Counted from the stretch's first letter, positions 28,201-40,487 are shown. The stretch: DNA of 64,000 nucleotides from Microcebus murinus (GCF_040939455.1 NC_134110.1:100221001-100285000); one strand, 5' to 3'. Notes: a model not told the origin generated them from the sequence alone. Numbers and translations are program-made.

Positions 28201-29564
28201 TGGAGGGCAAGGAAACTTCCGCTGGACTTTGTAGCAAGGAGGTCTTTGGAGAACTTGGCTGGGCCTTTTCAGCGCAGTGGTTTAGGTGGACGCCAGCACT
28301 CGGCCTGTCCCTGCTGTCTCCCCTCCTGAATCCTCGCGCCCTACTCTGTCTCCACAGCTTCTCCCCGACCCTGGTTGACTCTTCTTCATCTTCCTCTCTT
28401 TCCTTCTCCTCTGCTTCCCTTCCCTGTCCGGCCTTCCCCAACCGCTTCCCCCACACTCGTGAATAGACCTTCATCCCTGTTCATGCTTGAAGGGAACTGT
28501 ATACTCCTTATCCTTATTTTTAAAAGTAGGTTTGTATTGGTTTTCTAATATGAAGGGAAAAAATAAAATAACTGAGAGAGCGACTTTTAAAGTATTGGTC
28601 TTTTAAAAACTATGACTTTGTAGACCCCTGTACTGCAGAAAAGGTTTGCTTCCTCCACCCTGGAAACACATGCTGTGAGAAGTGTATGTAGCTATTAATG
28701 TGTGGCTCGTGCGGTTTTGTGAAATACAATATGATAATTGTTTTAAAATTGAGTCACCAAAAGCAGCCCTCCCGCCCACCCCCATGTCAGACCGGTCTGA
28801 CGTAAGCGTCTGTCCTGAGGCCAGCCTGGCGCGGAGTGCCCGGCTGTCCTGGAGGTCAGGCTCTCGGCCTCCACCCAGCGCGGCTCTGCGGGCGTCGCCC
28901 ACGGGAGCCAGTGTTTCTGGGCTCCCTAGAGTTCCTGGGACCCTCGTCTCTACCTCAGCACCAGCCTGAGGCCCCGCCCATGGTCCCCGGGACCCCATCG
29001 ACCGCAGGGCTGCCAGGGGGCGGCTCACCCTGGTGAGGAAGACCCCAGCAGACTCCTGCCCCAGGTGCCATGTCCCGGCCTCGGCCCTCTCCACACCCCA
29101 CACCGGTGTCACAGCCCACATGTGCAGTTGGCTTTCTGCCAGGGCAGGCCACAGTGCCCTAGAGATGGGCGCCACAGGGTCCTCAGCCACGGTCTCCCAC
29201 TCCAGGGGCTCCCCAGGGTGTCATCCCGAGCCCCTCTTGTGTTCACCCCCTGCCCCAACGGCTCATAAGCAAACAAACCCTCTCAGTTCTTCTTCCAAAA
29301 CACGGCTCCCTCCCAGGCCGCCATCATTCTCATCCGGACTGTTGCAGCTGCCTCTTCACTGGTGTTGCCCAATGTAGCATAAAAATTCGAGGTGCCCAGT
29401 TAAATTTGAATTTTGGATAAATAACAAATAACTCTTGAGTAGAGTTATTGAGTATGCCTGCGTATCTTCTCTGGTGGCCTTTCTTTTGATGGGTCTCCCT
29501 CTTGTCCCTTTGGCCACCCCCTTTCCCCATTTAGTAGGCGGAGACAATGGGATGATTTTTTTTT

Positions 29565-29760
29565 TTTTACATTTTTTTGTTGTGGTGAAATATGCATAAC
29601 ATAAAATATGCCAATTTAACCATGTTCAAACATACACTTAGTGACATTAAGCACATTCATGTTGTGAAACCATCACCACCATCTGTCTCCAGACTCTTCC
29701 ATCTCCCAGACAGTAGCCCTCAGTCCCCATTGCCCTCCCCCGGCCTCTGGCCACTACCCT
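29565..29760 (-). mobile_element. Antisense old L1 fragment
   Basis: TTGTGGTGAAATATGCATAACATAAAAT and TTGTGAAACCATCACCACCATCTG are antisense L1M 3' text. Confidence 0.75.
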
Positions 29761-30880
29761 TCTCTCTTCTGTCTCTGTGCATCTGACCCTTGGGTGGTTT
29801 TGCGTCTCTGCTCCTTCCCTTCCACACACTCCCACCACACCTGCAGAAAGCCCCAGGGCCCCTGCCTGTGCTGCCTCTCCAGGGCCTGCCCACCAAGCAC
29901 TTTCCTGCCTCGTCCTCTCCTGAACCACTTTCTGGAAACTCCCAGCCTTTGCTCCTTTTCAAGAACGCATCCCCTGACCTTCCATCCAAACCAGGTCCAT
30001 CTCAACCCCCTGCCCCTGCATTCTCGTCTGTCTTGGGCCTCTGTTTCTTCTATAGCATGTCCTGCAATTTGAATTTTTTCAAAAAATTCAGATTTTTTTA
30101 TAAATTCTTATTTACTTTTGTATCCCCAGCATTAACATAGTGTCTTGTATAGAGTAGGTGCTCAATAAATATTTACTGACTGACTATACTGACCACTTAA
30201 AGTGGGGGCTGCCTATATTCAGTTTAAAACAGTAAGTTCTTTATTCTCTGTTTTGTGCAGCCCTGAATGAGTAACTACAAGAACATATTTTTTTTAAAGG
30301 TTTTCTGAGTCACTATTCAGGTGTATTTAACCATAAAGTATTTTCTTCTTCCCCTTCCTCTAAGTGTGGGTTTACTTTCCTGCACAAAACTGACCTCACT
30401 GGTTGAAAAAAAAAAAGTGAGAAAAAAAGAAGGAAGTAGAATGTACATATATTTAGGCTGTTAGAGAAGACAGAGTGCTGCTTTGTTTTCATTCCTTGAG
30501 GCAGAAAGCACACCAGAAGGAATGAGGAATTATAATGAAGTAATTGACGCTGAAGCCAGTGGCAGATGCAATGAGTCTAATTTGGAGGGGAAATACCCAC
30601 AACGGAGCAGGCTGTCCCCCCCCCAGCGTCACCCAGCACCTCTCGAGCCTCTCCCTGGGTGCTGAGCAGAGCCCCTTCTGCGCCTGCTGCCAAAGGCAGG
30701 CTCTCGACACCCTGGATTACTGTGGTGATGGGCTGGTGGATTCCGCAAAGTCCGGATTTCCAGCTCTTGCTAATTCCCCACCCACCTCCTCCAGTGTCTG
30801 TGACACAGCTATCTGGGCAGTGCTGTGTGTTACAGAACCAACCTCTTGCACGTTTATTGATTAGGATCATATTTATATTG

Positions 30881-31115
30881 CAGGCTGAGCATCCCTTATT
30901 TGAAATGTTTGGAACCAGAAGTGTTTGGGATTTCAGATTATTTTTTGGAGTTTAGAATATTTGCATTATACTTACAAATTAAGCATCCCTAATCCGAAAA
31001 TCTGAAACCCAAGATGTTCCAATGAGCATTTCCTTTGAGTGTCATATTGGCACTCAAAAAGTTTTGGATTTTGGAGCATTTCAGACTGGATTTTCGGATT
31101 AGTGTGCTCAACCTG
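30881..31115. mobile_element. Small inverted-repeat DNA transposon (Tigger-type MITE, 235 bp)
   Basis: Left end CAGGCTGAGCATCCCTTAT pairs with the right end, which reads CAGGTTGAGCACACTAATCC in reverse complement. The interior repeats the phrases GGATTTTGGAGCATTT and CTAATCCGAAAATCTGAAA. This is the layout of short Tc1/mariner-superfamily elements of primates; the exact subfamily is uncertain. Confidence 0.75.
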
Positions 31116-32477
31116 CAGCATTGTGAAGTAGGACTGATGGTATGTTTCCACTGAGATCTCTTTGACTCATTACAGGGAACTTGATCCTCTTTGTTATGTC
31201 CAGCCCCTCCACCTCCTGCCTGCAGGAGCCCCAGCTTTGAAGTCCCTGCCACCAGGCTGTCACTGGTCTGTCCCGCCTGGCTGCAGTGTCCTTGGATCCG
31301 GGCACTTGCCCTCCCTGCTGTGTTCAGCCCTGGCTCGCCTGCCCTCCCCAACACACCCCTGTCTTCGCGTCAAACACAGGCCTCTCTGTTTCTTGGCTCT
31401 CCTTTGCCCCAGCCAATCCATGGCATGGCCCAGCCCTTCCCCTTGGATCTCTCACACTTCAGCCCCCGCCTCCCTCTGCCCACTCCCCTCCAGTGCTTCA
31501 GCTCCAACACTCAGCGCCAGCACTTCTGATACCTGGAACCTGCTGTCCCCACCCCCGCCCAGCCTGGGATTTTCTTCCCTCCTTCCCCAGCTTGCACACA
31601 CTTGCTGCCCTTCCCCTTTGTCACATGTGCCCAGTCAGATCCCAGCCTTGTGGAAGTCTACTCTTCTCCTGTTTTGCCCCTGCACCCACACGACGTCTGT
31701 GCCCGGTGCGGACGTGCTGAGCCACCTTCCTGCACTTCCAATTCAAAGCCCCCAACCCGAGGGGCCGGTAATCCTGCTGTATGTGCCCAGCCCACTCCCT
31801 CTCACTCCCTCCTGGATAGCCGTGCCCTGCTCCACCGCCTTCTCTGCCCCCAGCCTTCCACGCCTCCCTTTCTCAGCGGGATACCCTACTGCCTCTTCCC
31901 ACCAGCAGAGAGCCCCACGGCTGCTGCCCGCCTTGCTGATGTCACAGCCGCCCTGCACTACGCACGGGTCCTGTCTTCTCTTGTGGCGTCAAGACATTGT
32001 TCTAGAAATTCTGCATTAGCATTTTCCCTGACTTCTCTCCCGTGCCCATAGGACTACGATAAAGCCTTTCCTTTCTCCCACACCCCTCCCACCCATCTCT
32101 GCCTCCGTGTTCGTCCTCCCCGACACCAGAAGTCCCTGAAGGACTATACCCACTCTTGCCAGTTCCTCCCTCCTGCTCTCTTGAACCCACCACGGCCCAA
32201 CCCACGCAGCTCTCGACAGGTCATGAGCGACTCGTGATGCTGAACCCTAGGGCCTCTCCCAGCCGCCTCCTGGGCCGCAGCCGTGTCTGGTGGGTCTCTC
32301 CCTCCTTCCTCCTTCTCAGCACCTTTGGCTCCTGGGGCACCATTATCTGCTTTTCCCGCCCTCTCACTAGCCATTGCTTCCTCATCTACCCGATGTTTCC
32401 ATGTTAGAATGTCCCAGAACTCAGTCCCCTTTGACCACTCTGTCTCTACATCCACCTCCTTAGCGATTGCATTGAAT

Positions 32478-32735
32478 GCGCTGTGTTATTTTCCTAGGGC
32501 TGCCACAGGGCTTAAAGCAACAGAAACTGATTCTCTCACAGTCCTGGAGGCCAGAAGTCTGAAGTTGAGGTGTCGGGAGGGCTGTGCTTCTCTCACCGCT
32601 GTGAGTTAGCGAAGCCCAGGACTTGTTTGCCCAAACCAGTAGGCTTGGACCAAGTGACCTGGCGAGCAACATGCTGCCTCCTCAGACCACCCCTCCTGCT
32701 CCCTCATCCTTCAGAAAAGGAAAACACACAGCCCT
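32478..32735 (-). mobile_element. MLT1-like (MaLR) LTR fragment, antisense
   Basis: TTCCTAGGGCTGCCACAGGG, AACAGAAACTGATTCTCTCACAGTCCTGGAGGCC and AGTCTGAAGTTGAGGTG match the antisense 3' half of MLT1-type LTRs. No coding part. Confidence 0.65.
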
Positions 32736-33299
32736 ACAGAGGGCGGGCTTCACAGGTGCCATGTGTGAGCACATGTTATTTTGAAAACTCACTTCAAAGG
32801 GGTTGAAGTATAAATAAAGAATATAGCAAATCTGTTTCAGGTACATTTGGAATTTATTAGATCTTGTTACAGGCTTCAAGTTTGTCACAGGACAAATAAA
32901 GCGGGGATTGTTTTCAGAGCTTGGGTGCCGGCTTTGCATAGGAATTCTCTTCAGAATAACCAAGTTTGGGTTCTTTATGGTATCTTTTAGTTGAAATGTA
33001 GCATGGGTGCTTATTATGTATTTTCTTCACTTCTTAACTATCTGGCATGGTGTATCTTTATTTGCTGATTCATTGTTTTCTGTCTTCCCCATTAGAAAGC
33101 AAACGCCACTGTATACAGTCCACTCCACACCTGGAATGGGGGTGAGGGGGTTGGGGGTGGCTAATGGCAGGCAGCAGGCAGGACTGTGTGTAAATGGGTG
33201 GATGGATGTCAGTCCTCGTAAGTAACGGAGGACTCTGCCTCAGAATACCATGACCTGTAGTGCTTTAACGTACAAAGGGTGTACTTGGGGCATAGCATC

Positions 33300-33700
33300 C
33301 CAGTAAAGCTATAAATAGCAGCTGTACCATTTTACATTCCCACCAGCAGTGTACAAGATTTCCAATTTCTCCACATCCTCACTAACACTAGTTATTTAGT
33401 TATTTTCTGGGTTTGTTTTTTGTTGTTTGTTTGTTTGAGACAGTCTCGCTCTGTTGCCCCAGCTAGAGTGCAGTGGGCTCACAGCTACCTCAAACTCCTG
33501 GGCTGAAGCGATCCTCCTGCCTCAGCCTCCCAGAAAGCTGGGACTGCAGGTGAGCACCACGCCTTGCTATGTTTTCTAATTTTAGTAGAGATGGGAGTCT
33601 CACTCTTGCTTAGGCTGGTCTTAAATCCTGAGCTCAAGCATTTTCTGCTTTTTGATAACAGCCATTCCTACCGGGTATGAAGTAGTCTCGTGAATTTTTG
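33300..33700 (-). mobile_element. Antisense old L1 split by an Alu
   Basis: ACCATTTTACATTCCCACCAGCAGTG and CTCCACATCCTCACTAACAC before the Alu; TTTTGATAACAGCCATTCC and GGTATGAAGTAGTCTC after it. Confidence 0.75.
33424..33645 (-). mobile_element. Alu, antisense, older type
   Basis: GAGACAGTCTCGCTCTGTTG start, GCTGGGACTGCAGGTGAGCACC middle, truncated after TTAGGCTGGTCTTAAATCC. Inserted in the L1 above. Confidence 0.88.
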
Positions 33701-33884
33701 CAAGAGATAGTAAATGGGTATTAGTTGACAAACTCCTTTTTCTTTTTTGCTGAGGAAGGTGATTCTCTTTCATGTAAACCTACTGATTTAAATATATGTC
33801 AGGGTTTTGGTTTTTTTTAATTTCTCTTTTCCCTCCTTTTATCCTGCTGCCAACCTCATGAGCATTCTATTTTTAAAGGAAGGG

Positions 33885-34060
33885 GCCAGTGTGGATGAAT
33901 GGTTAAGAGCACAGGTCGGGGACCACCAGCCAGATTTGAGTTCAAATCCTGGCCTTCCTAGGAAAATCTCAACCTCTCTAAGACTCAGCTTCCTCATCTT
34001 TACTATGAATATTGTCTCCTTTGTGGGCTTATTTTAGTAATTATAAATGCCTAGCATATT
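33885..34060 (+). repeat. MIR SINE
   Basis: GTGGATGAATGGTTAAGAGCACAGG, TTGAGTTCAAATCCTGGCC, CTAAGACTCAGCTTCCTCATCTTTA follow the sense MIR layout closely. Confidence 0.75.
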
Positions 34061-35089
34061 GCCTGGGTGACCTGGAGCTAATACATGGTGACTCTCATGG
34101 CTGTTGCAAAGTGTAGATTCCACTATTTCTTAGCAGTTTTACTTGGAAAAGAATATTATAATAACCAAATAAAGCTAAAATAAAATTTCCAAGAAATGTT
34201 GACCCCAAAAGGGTAGCGTGCTAACACAGCAATGAATGAGCTCCCTGTTCCATCCCTTCCTTCATCCAAACTATGGATTCAAGAGTACAGGGCTCCGTGT
34301 AGGGGAATAAGTGAATATTAGCAGGGGAAAAACTGTTTCTGTAACAAATGTTGAGTGCCATAAAACAAAGGCTGTCATATTGGAAGTACAGAGATGTGTT
34401 CTTAAACTTTCCTTTTGTAAACTCTATTTTCTTCACATTCTGTTTTCCTGCTGTTGCCATTAAATGGTTTTTTTTTAGGTCAGTGTGGGATTGACTCCAA
34501 GGGCTCCCTTTTATAAAGAATCCTTTAGAGAAACTGTAGGTTTTACTAATTGCTAGTCATTTTTCGGTTCCAGCTTGTGACTATTGTCATTGTTATTTCA
34601 TAGGGTTTTCTAGGGCCTTTGAACGTAATTAATCATGTGAATTCCTCTTTTTCTCACGTGTAGGGAGCAGACACCTCTCTAGAGAGTGAGGCAAGTGATG
34701 CCTATTACAACAGGTGAAGCAGCGTGAACACCACGTTTCATTCTTTCCTGCTTTTTGGCAGATTTCTTGTTTAATTTTTCTCACTGCTTGTCTACATGAC
34801 AAATGGTTTCCAACCAGCCGATTCTAAGACAGGTTGCGTTCTCAGTTCCAGTTTCTCATTTAGACTGGAATTTCCTGGGGCAGATTTTAGCTTTGCTTGA
34901 GAGACCACATTCAGCCCCTTGGGGAGGTTCCTAGGATCCCTTTTTTCCCTCAGTCATCTGACTCAAATGTGGGTTCTTCTCATTAAACTGGAAAACAATA
35001 ACAACAACAACAAAACAAAACTCACCAAGCGAGATAGCCTGCTATTTGCCAGTTTCTCAGAAAGCGATAGTAATTGGAATGAACACAGG

Positions 35090-35260
35090 AGCACTACAGC
35101 CGGACGCGCAGCGAGGCCATCCGCGCCGCACCTCACCATTAGTGCAGAGCATGGCGTCCCCGGTGATGGCGGCGGGCGCGCGCGGAGCGAACAGTCCTCA
35201 GAGCACGCGCCCGGCGAGGCCAGTGAGGAGGCGCAGAGCCCGGGCGTCTGGTGGTGGCGG
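35090..35260. promoter_or_regulatory. CpG-dense patch inside intron, possible promoter or retrocopy remnant
   Basis: The stretch is unusually rich in CG dinucleotides (CCGGACGCGCAGCGAGG, CCATCCGCGCCGCACC, GGCGGCGGGCGCGCGCGGAG), in contrast to A/T-rich sequence on both sides. CpG normally decays in unselected intron DNA, so the patch is either unmethylated in the germline or recently arrived. An ATG at 35151 opens a short frame, and the minus strand has a donor-like ATGGTGAG. I recognise no protein and assign no gene. Confidence 0.35.
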
Positions 35261-35955
35261 GGAACTTACTGGAAGCCAGTGGGATGGTGGAAGGTGCTGG
35301 GATTGACAGACTTCTCCTTGGGCCTTTGAGAAGAGCAGGAAAGGACCTGGGTGGCCGTCACTAGTAAGCCAGGCCACTTGCCAGGGGCTTTATTTGACTC
35401 GCTAGAGTTTGTACAGCATAATTGAGATTTCTCTCCAGACTCCACATAAAAGGCGACCGGCTTGTCTTCCACATTCCCCAGGGCCTTCTCTGTTAGCTGT
35501 TCCCGCCCCCAGTGTGTGACGGCAGCCCGCGCCTCAGTCTGCTACTTGGTGTTGGGAGCTGGAGTTGAGGGGGGAGGGACCGCGTCGCCTGCTGGGGCGG
35601 CAGGGCTGCGCGGGCCACGCCTGGGGAATGAGAACGCAGACTCTCCCGGTAACTGTGCTAGTGGAGAGGGAATTCAAACTAGTGCGCTCAGCTAAATGCT
35701 TCCTAAACACTTTGGTTTGATTTAACATTTTTGACCTTGTACCCTGGGGAAAAAAGTTATTTGCAAGTGTAGATAGGACTTTAGATTTTGTGTTTCTTTA
35801 CCAGCCTGCCCACCGTCAGCATGTGCATGTGTCAGGGTGTGTGTGAAATCATTTCTAGAGGTAAGAATGTACCAGAAAACAGAAACACAGCGCCACCACG
35901 AAGGTCATGTAGCGGGTGTCCCCAGTGGCCTCCCACATGCTGCTCCGGTGTGGCG

Positions 35956-36546
35956 TCCACCCGATCCCACACGCCCCGCCCACCAGCCACCCGTCCACCC
36001 GATCCCACACGCCCCGCCCACCAGCCACCCGTCCACCCGATCCCACACGCCCCGCCCACCAGCCACCTGTCCATCCTGATCCCACACGCCCCACCCACCA
36101 GCCACCCGTCCACCCGATCCCACACGCCCCGCCTACCAGCCACCCGTCCATCCTGATCCCACACGCCCCACCCACCAGCCACCCGTCCACCCGATCCCAC
36201 ACGCCCCGCCCACCAGCCACCCATCCACCCGATCCCACACGCCCTGCCCACCAGCCACCCGTCCACCCGATCCCACACGCCCCGCCCACCAGCCACCCGT
36301 CCACCCTGATCCCACACGCCCCGCCCACCAGCCAGCCGTCCACCCTGATCCCACACGCCCCGCCCACCAGCCACCCGTCCACCCCATCCCACACGCCCCG
36401 CCCACCAGCCACCCATCCACCCCATCCCACACGCCCCGCCCACCAGCCACCCATCCACCCCATCCCACACGCCCCACCCACCAGCCACCCGTCCACCCCA
36501 TCCCACACGCCCCGCCCACCAGCCACCCGTCCACCCCATCCCACAT
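35956..36546. repeat. GC-rich minisatellite, about 15 copies of a 38-39 bp unit
   Basis: The unit contains GATCCCACACGCCCCGCCCA followed by CCAGCCACCCGTCCACC. Spacing between successive GATCCC starts is 38 bp (35963, 36001, 36039), with variants of 39 bp carrying CCTGATCCC. The later copies use CACCCCATCCC instead of CACCCGATCCC. The minus strand of each unit has four or more runs of G. No stop codon occurs in the unit, so long frames appear in many frames at once; these are not genes. Confidence 0.97.
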
Positions 36547-37040
36547 GCACGCACACCAGCCACCACAGCTGGGTCACCTCCACCTGGAGGAGCCAGGGCC
36601 TTCTCTCCTGCGGTGGCCTCAAGGGCACCTCAGCAGGGCTAGCACTTCCTGTTTCACGCCCTCAGTGGGAGAGGCGTTTGGTATGACCTTAATTCTCCCT
36701 TCTCTGGCCCACGGTGCCTCTGGCTGGCTCAGCACCCTGGTGTGTGGGAGGGGAGCTGGTCCCCAGATTGGGGGCGTGGGAGGGCTACAGACACCTGGTG
36801 ACTAACTCCTTTTCTCCTCACCATACCTTAGAAAGGCAGCTCTGGAGGACTATTTATGTAGCGCCAAACAAGAGAAACCTGCCCTTAAACGCAGGAAGCA
36901 TCATTACTAATATCATCTACGTACCTAGAATTTTCACTGGGTACTAGATGCCTGGAGTTCCACTAGGACCCACCTGGGTTACTGGATCCTGGGGTTCACT
37001 CTTTGACTTAGTAGGGGTTTTCATTTGTTTGTTTGTTTGT

Positions 37041-37170
37041 TTTTGTTTTTGTTTTTGTTTTTTTGAGACAGGGCCTCGGTTTGTTGCCCAGGCTGGAGTG
37101 CAGTGGCGTCATCATAGCTCACTGCAGCCTCAAACTCCTGGCTCAAGTGATCCGACCCAGTAGCTCTGTA
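37041..37170 (-). mobile_element. Alu left-arm fragment, antisense
   Basis: GAGACAGGGCCTCGGTTTGTTG, AGGCTGGAGTGCAGTGGCG, CTCACTGCAGCCTCAAAC, preceded by (TTTG)n and (T)n. Breaks off after CCAGTAGCT. Confidence 0.85.
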
Positions 37171-37916
37171 CCTCCTCCCAGGGCAGCAATGTACTCAACA
37201 CAGGCATGCTCTGTTCACTTGCTTCAGCCATAGGCATTTTCAAGAGATCCTTGCTGGACAAGTGATGTAACATTTCAGAGAAAAACAATTAAAAAATAAA
37301 AATAAAAAAGAAGAGATCCTTGCTCCACACTCAGAGCGTCAGTCATAGTGTGCCGTGGGCTCCCTTATCACTTTGCTCAATAAACCACTTTTAAAAATAA
37401 AACTAAAACACAGAAACATCAAAAGAAGAAAATTTCATCATCATATATTTTCACTAAACATACGAAAAGAACTACAGAATGCACGTCCACCGTGCTATTT
37501 GAGCTGAAGAGCAAGAAATGCAAACCCGTCTCAGCCTGAATCAGTTGGCTTTAAACCAGGAGTATGAAAGTATACTAACATTATCTCCTTATGTGGTTAT
37601 TCTCATTTTAGGTAATGGGGATGTTTTTTATTTCGAACTTTCAGTGGCTTCACACACAGACTCTCTAAGACAGAGTTAGACATTAGCACAGGAAGAAGGG
37701 GGATGTTATTAACAGTGTCGGCAGGTGGTTTAGAAGTTGGGGTGTTCTCACCTTGGTACACTGCTGGACCTGGTATGGTGATGCTGGCATGGCCCAAGAT
37801 GAAGGAATCTCCTCATTTGATTTAGAGCCAAAAGACTGAATCAGTTTTCCAAACCCTCTAAGTCATTGCCCAGCCCCAGAGCCATGCATGATACTGTCAA
37901 CGGAAAAAAGCCAAAC

Positions 37917-38278
<362 letters not shown>

Positions 38279-38810
38279 AAAGAGATTTATTATGAGCCAA
38301 ATTTGAGGACCATGACCCAGAGCCACTGCCAAGAGGCCTTGGGCAAGTGGACTTGATGTGACTGGGTTACAGTTTGGTTTTTATACATTTCAGGGAGACA
38401 GGGTAAAGTCATAAATCACTATGTGGGAGGCATACATTGATTTGGCCCAAAAAAGTGGGACATCTTGAAGGGGGAGGGGCTTACAGGTTATAAGTGGGTT
38501 TAAAGATTCATTGGATTGTAAGTAGTTAAAGACATGAAGCTTTGTCTAAAGGCTTGGAATGTTTTAACATAGGAGCTGTTATCAGAGATAAGCCACTGAC
38601 ATAGATTTGTTTTGTAAGCAGGTTTGTCTTGCATACCCTTAGGCCTGTTAATGGGTTACAGAGGATGTCCCCAAGATGGGAGGGGGCATGATGAGGTCTG
38701 TCTGACTTCCTTCCTCCTGGCAGGCAGTTTAGTTTTAGGATATTCCTTTGGCCACGAGGTGGTCCATTTAGTCAGCCGGTGGGAGGGTGAGCCTTAAAAT
38801 TTTATTTTAG
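38279..38810. mobile_element. LTR-like interspersed repeat, family uncertain
   Basis: The text TTTATTATGAGCCAAATTTGAGGACCATG and GTTACAGTTTGGTTTTTATACATTTCAGGGAGAC recalls a known class of mammalian LTR repeats in antisense, but I cannot name it. No viral coding sequence is seen. Confidence 0.4.
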
Positions 38811-39020
38811 TTTACAATACAGAGGGACGGGCACGGGGGTCCTGACGCTGTGTGTCCCTTGCCTCTGAGCCACGTCACACACAGGACCCTGTCTGCATGT
38901 TGCAGGAAAACAGCAGCTCAAGCCCTGTGTTCTGAGTTGTTGATGGGCTAGGGATTCCGCCAAGGCGTTTGAAGCGCCTTCATCACCTGCCCCTTCCCTG
39001 TCCCGGCCTCCAGGTGAGGC

Positions 39021-39040
39021 CTCCTCCTCCTCCTCCTCCT
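39021..39040. repeat. (CTC)n microsatellite
   Basis: Almost seven perfect CTC units. Confidence 0.95.
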
Positions 39041-39235
39041 AGGCCTGCGAGTCTCACAGCTGCGGCTCTGAAGCTCAGCCGCCTCGGGGCTTCCTCCCCA
39101 AGCACTATGAAGACAACAGTCCATGTGTGAGGTTGTTCACAGGCAATACGTTGAGACCAAGATTTTGTTCCGTTCTATATAGAACTTTAAATCCTAAAAC
39201 AGCTTTAAGTTTACAAGCGTATGATCTGGTGCCAC

Positions 39236-39480
39236 GCTTCTCAAACTTTAGTGTGCTAGTTGAGGGCCACGCTTTGTGTCCCAAGGGCTGGAGTGGTATC
39301 AGCCTGGGCTGCACCTCAGGATCACCAGGGGATGCCCACCCCTATAGGGTCAAGTTCAATTGGTGGGAGGCGGGGGTCAAGGGGAGGGGTGGCGGGTAGG
39401 CTACATAGTGATATTGGCTACATAGTGATAAGTTTTCCCTGTGATTTTAACACACAGTGAGAGTAAAGAAACACTGGCTT
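39236..39480. mobile_element. MER5-like hAT transposon remnant
   Basis: GCTTCTCAAACTTTAGTGTGC at the left, TGCACCTCAGGATCACCAGGGG inside and AAAGAAACACTGGCTTA at the right follow the layout of MER5-type elements. Confidence 0.6.
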
Positions 39481-39642
39481 AAGGCCAGGCACAAAGCAGC
39501 TCATACCTGTAATGCCAGCACTTTTGAAGGTCAAGTTGGGAGGATCTCATGAGTCCGGGAGTTCAAGTCTGCAGTGAGCTATGATGACAACACTGCACTC
39601 TAGTCCAGCAATATAGCAAGACCCTGTCTGCAAAAGAAAGAA
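39481..39642 (+). mobile_element. Old Alu monomer, sense
   Basis: GGCCAGGCACAAAGCAGC, CCTGTAATGCCAGCACTTT, GCAGTGAGCTATGATGACAAC, AGCAAGACCCTGTCTGC. Heavily diverged. Confidence 0.75.
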
Positions 39643-39969
39643 AATATTGGCTTAAGGGTTAAAATTTAACTGTAAAATGCATAGAAGGAAAGTTAAATTC
39701 ACCTCCAAACCAATGCACTCACCGGTGGCATGACTCTGGGAAAGTAATTTCCTTGTGGCCCCAGAAAAGTTCCAAAGGGAATGACAGCTGTGGCTATTTG
39801 GATGAAAGCACAATTCCCTTAGTTTTAGCCTGGTGTTTTCCTTCTGTTAAGGTGTTAACCTCATCCCGGCCAACATGATGTCAGCCTCCATCTTATTTTC
39901 CTCTTTTGAGTCATAGGACAAAGTTGCTTTTAAAGCGTCTTTGTTCCATTTAACACTTTCTAGACCATG

Positions 39970-40268
39970 TGTCTTAGTTTGTGCTTCTATAACAAAATAT
40001 AACAGTCTGGGTAATTTATAAAGAAAAGATTTATTTCTCACAGTTCTGGAGTCTGGGAAGTCAAGAGCAAGGCACCAGTAGATTCAGTGTCTGGTGAGGG
40101 CCTTCTTGCTTTGTCTTCACATGGAAGAAGATGAAGGGCGGAATCTGGTATGAAGCCTCTTTATAAGGGCCTTAACCCCATTCGTGAGGGAAAGGCCACA
40201 CCTCTCAATACAATTGCATTGGAGATTAAATTTCCACTCGAATTTGAGGGGACACATTCAGACCATAG
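39970..40268 (-). mobile_element. MLT1/MST-like (MaLR) LTR, antisense
   Basis: TTAGTTTGTGCTTCTATAAC, GGGTAATTTATAAAGAAAAG, CACAGTTCTGGAGTCTGGGAAG, and GAATTTGAGGGGACACATTC. LTR only; no internal viral genes. Confidence 0.75.
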
Positions 40269-40487
40269 CACTGCCTTCCCAGTGGGGGCAAGATTGTCCC
40301 AAGGGAGTGAAAATTGATCCTTGAGGGGGTGAGGAAACCTTAGATATTATTACAATAGTTTGTGGCCATCAAAAGTTCATACCTACCTAACACAATCTTC
40401 TTTTCTTTGTATTTAATTTCACCTGTTAAGGATACATTAACTTTAAATTTTAAATGTAATTCAATTAGTCTGTATAGGGGAGTAATA

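Noticed and set aside
28603..29190. 195-codon minus-strand frame
   Set aside because: GC-rich intron DNA with overlapping frames on the other strand, no recognisable domain and no splice context.
31162..32051. Proline/serine-rich protein gene
   Set aside because: All three forward frames are open in turn, pointing to low-complexity C/T-rich DNA. Listed as a low-interest finding only.
35956..36546. CRISPR-like array of regular repeats
   Set aside because: The units are head-to-tail with no unique spacers, in a vertebrate intron next to Alus and kinase exons. It is a minisatellite.
35832..36686. Open frames of 244-257 codons on both strands with repeated peptides
   Set aside because: They lie in the 38-bp minisatellite, whose unit lacks stops in every frame. 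Both strands and several frames are open at once, which is a composition effect.
39970..40268. Endogenous retrovirus with coding potential
   Set aside because: Only LTR-type sequence of the MaLR group is seen here and at 32478, 45107, 55481 and 61008; no gag, pol or env-like frames occur anywhere in the window.
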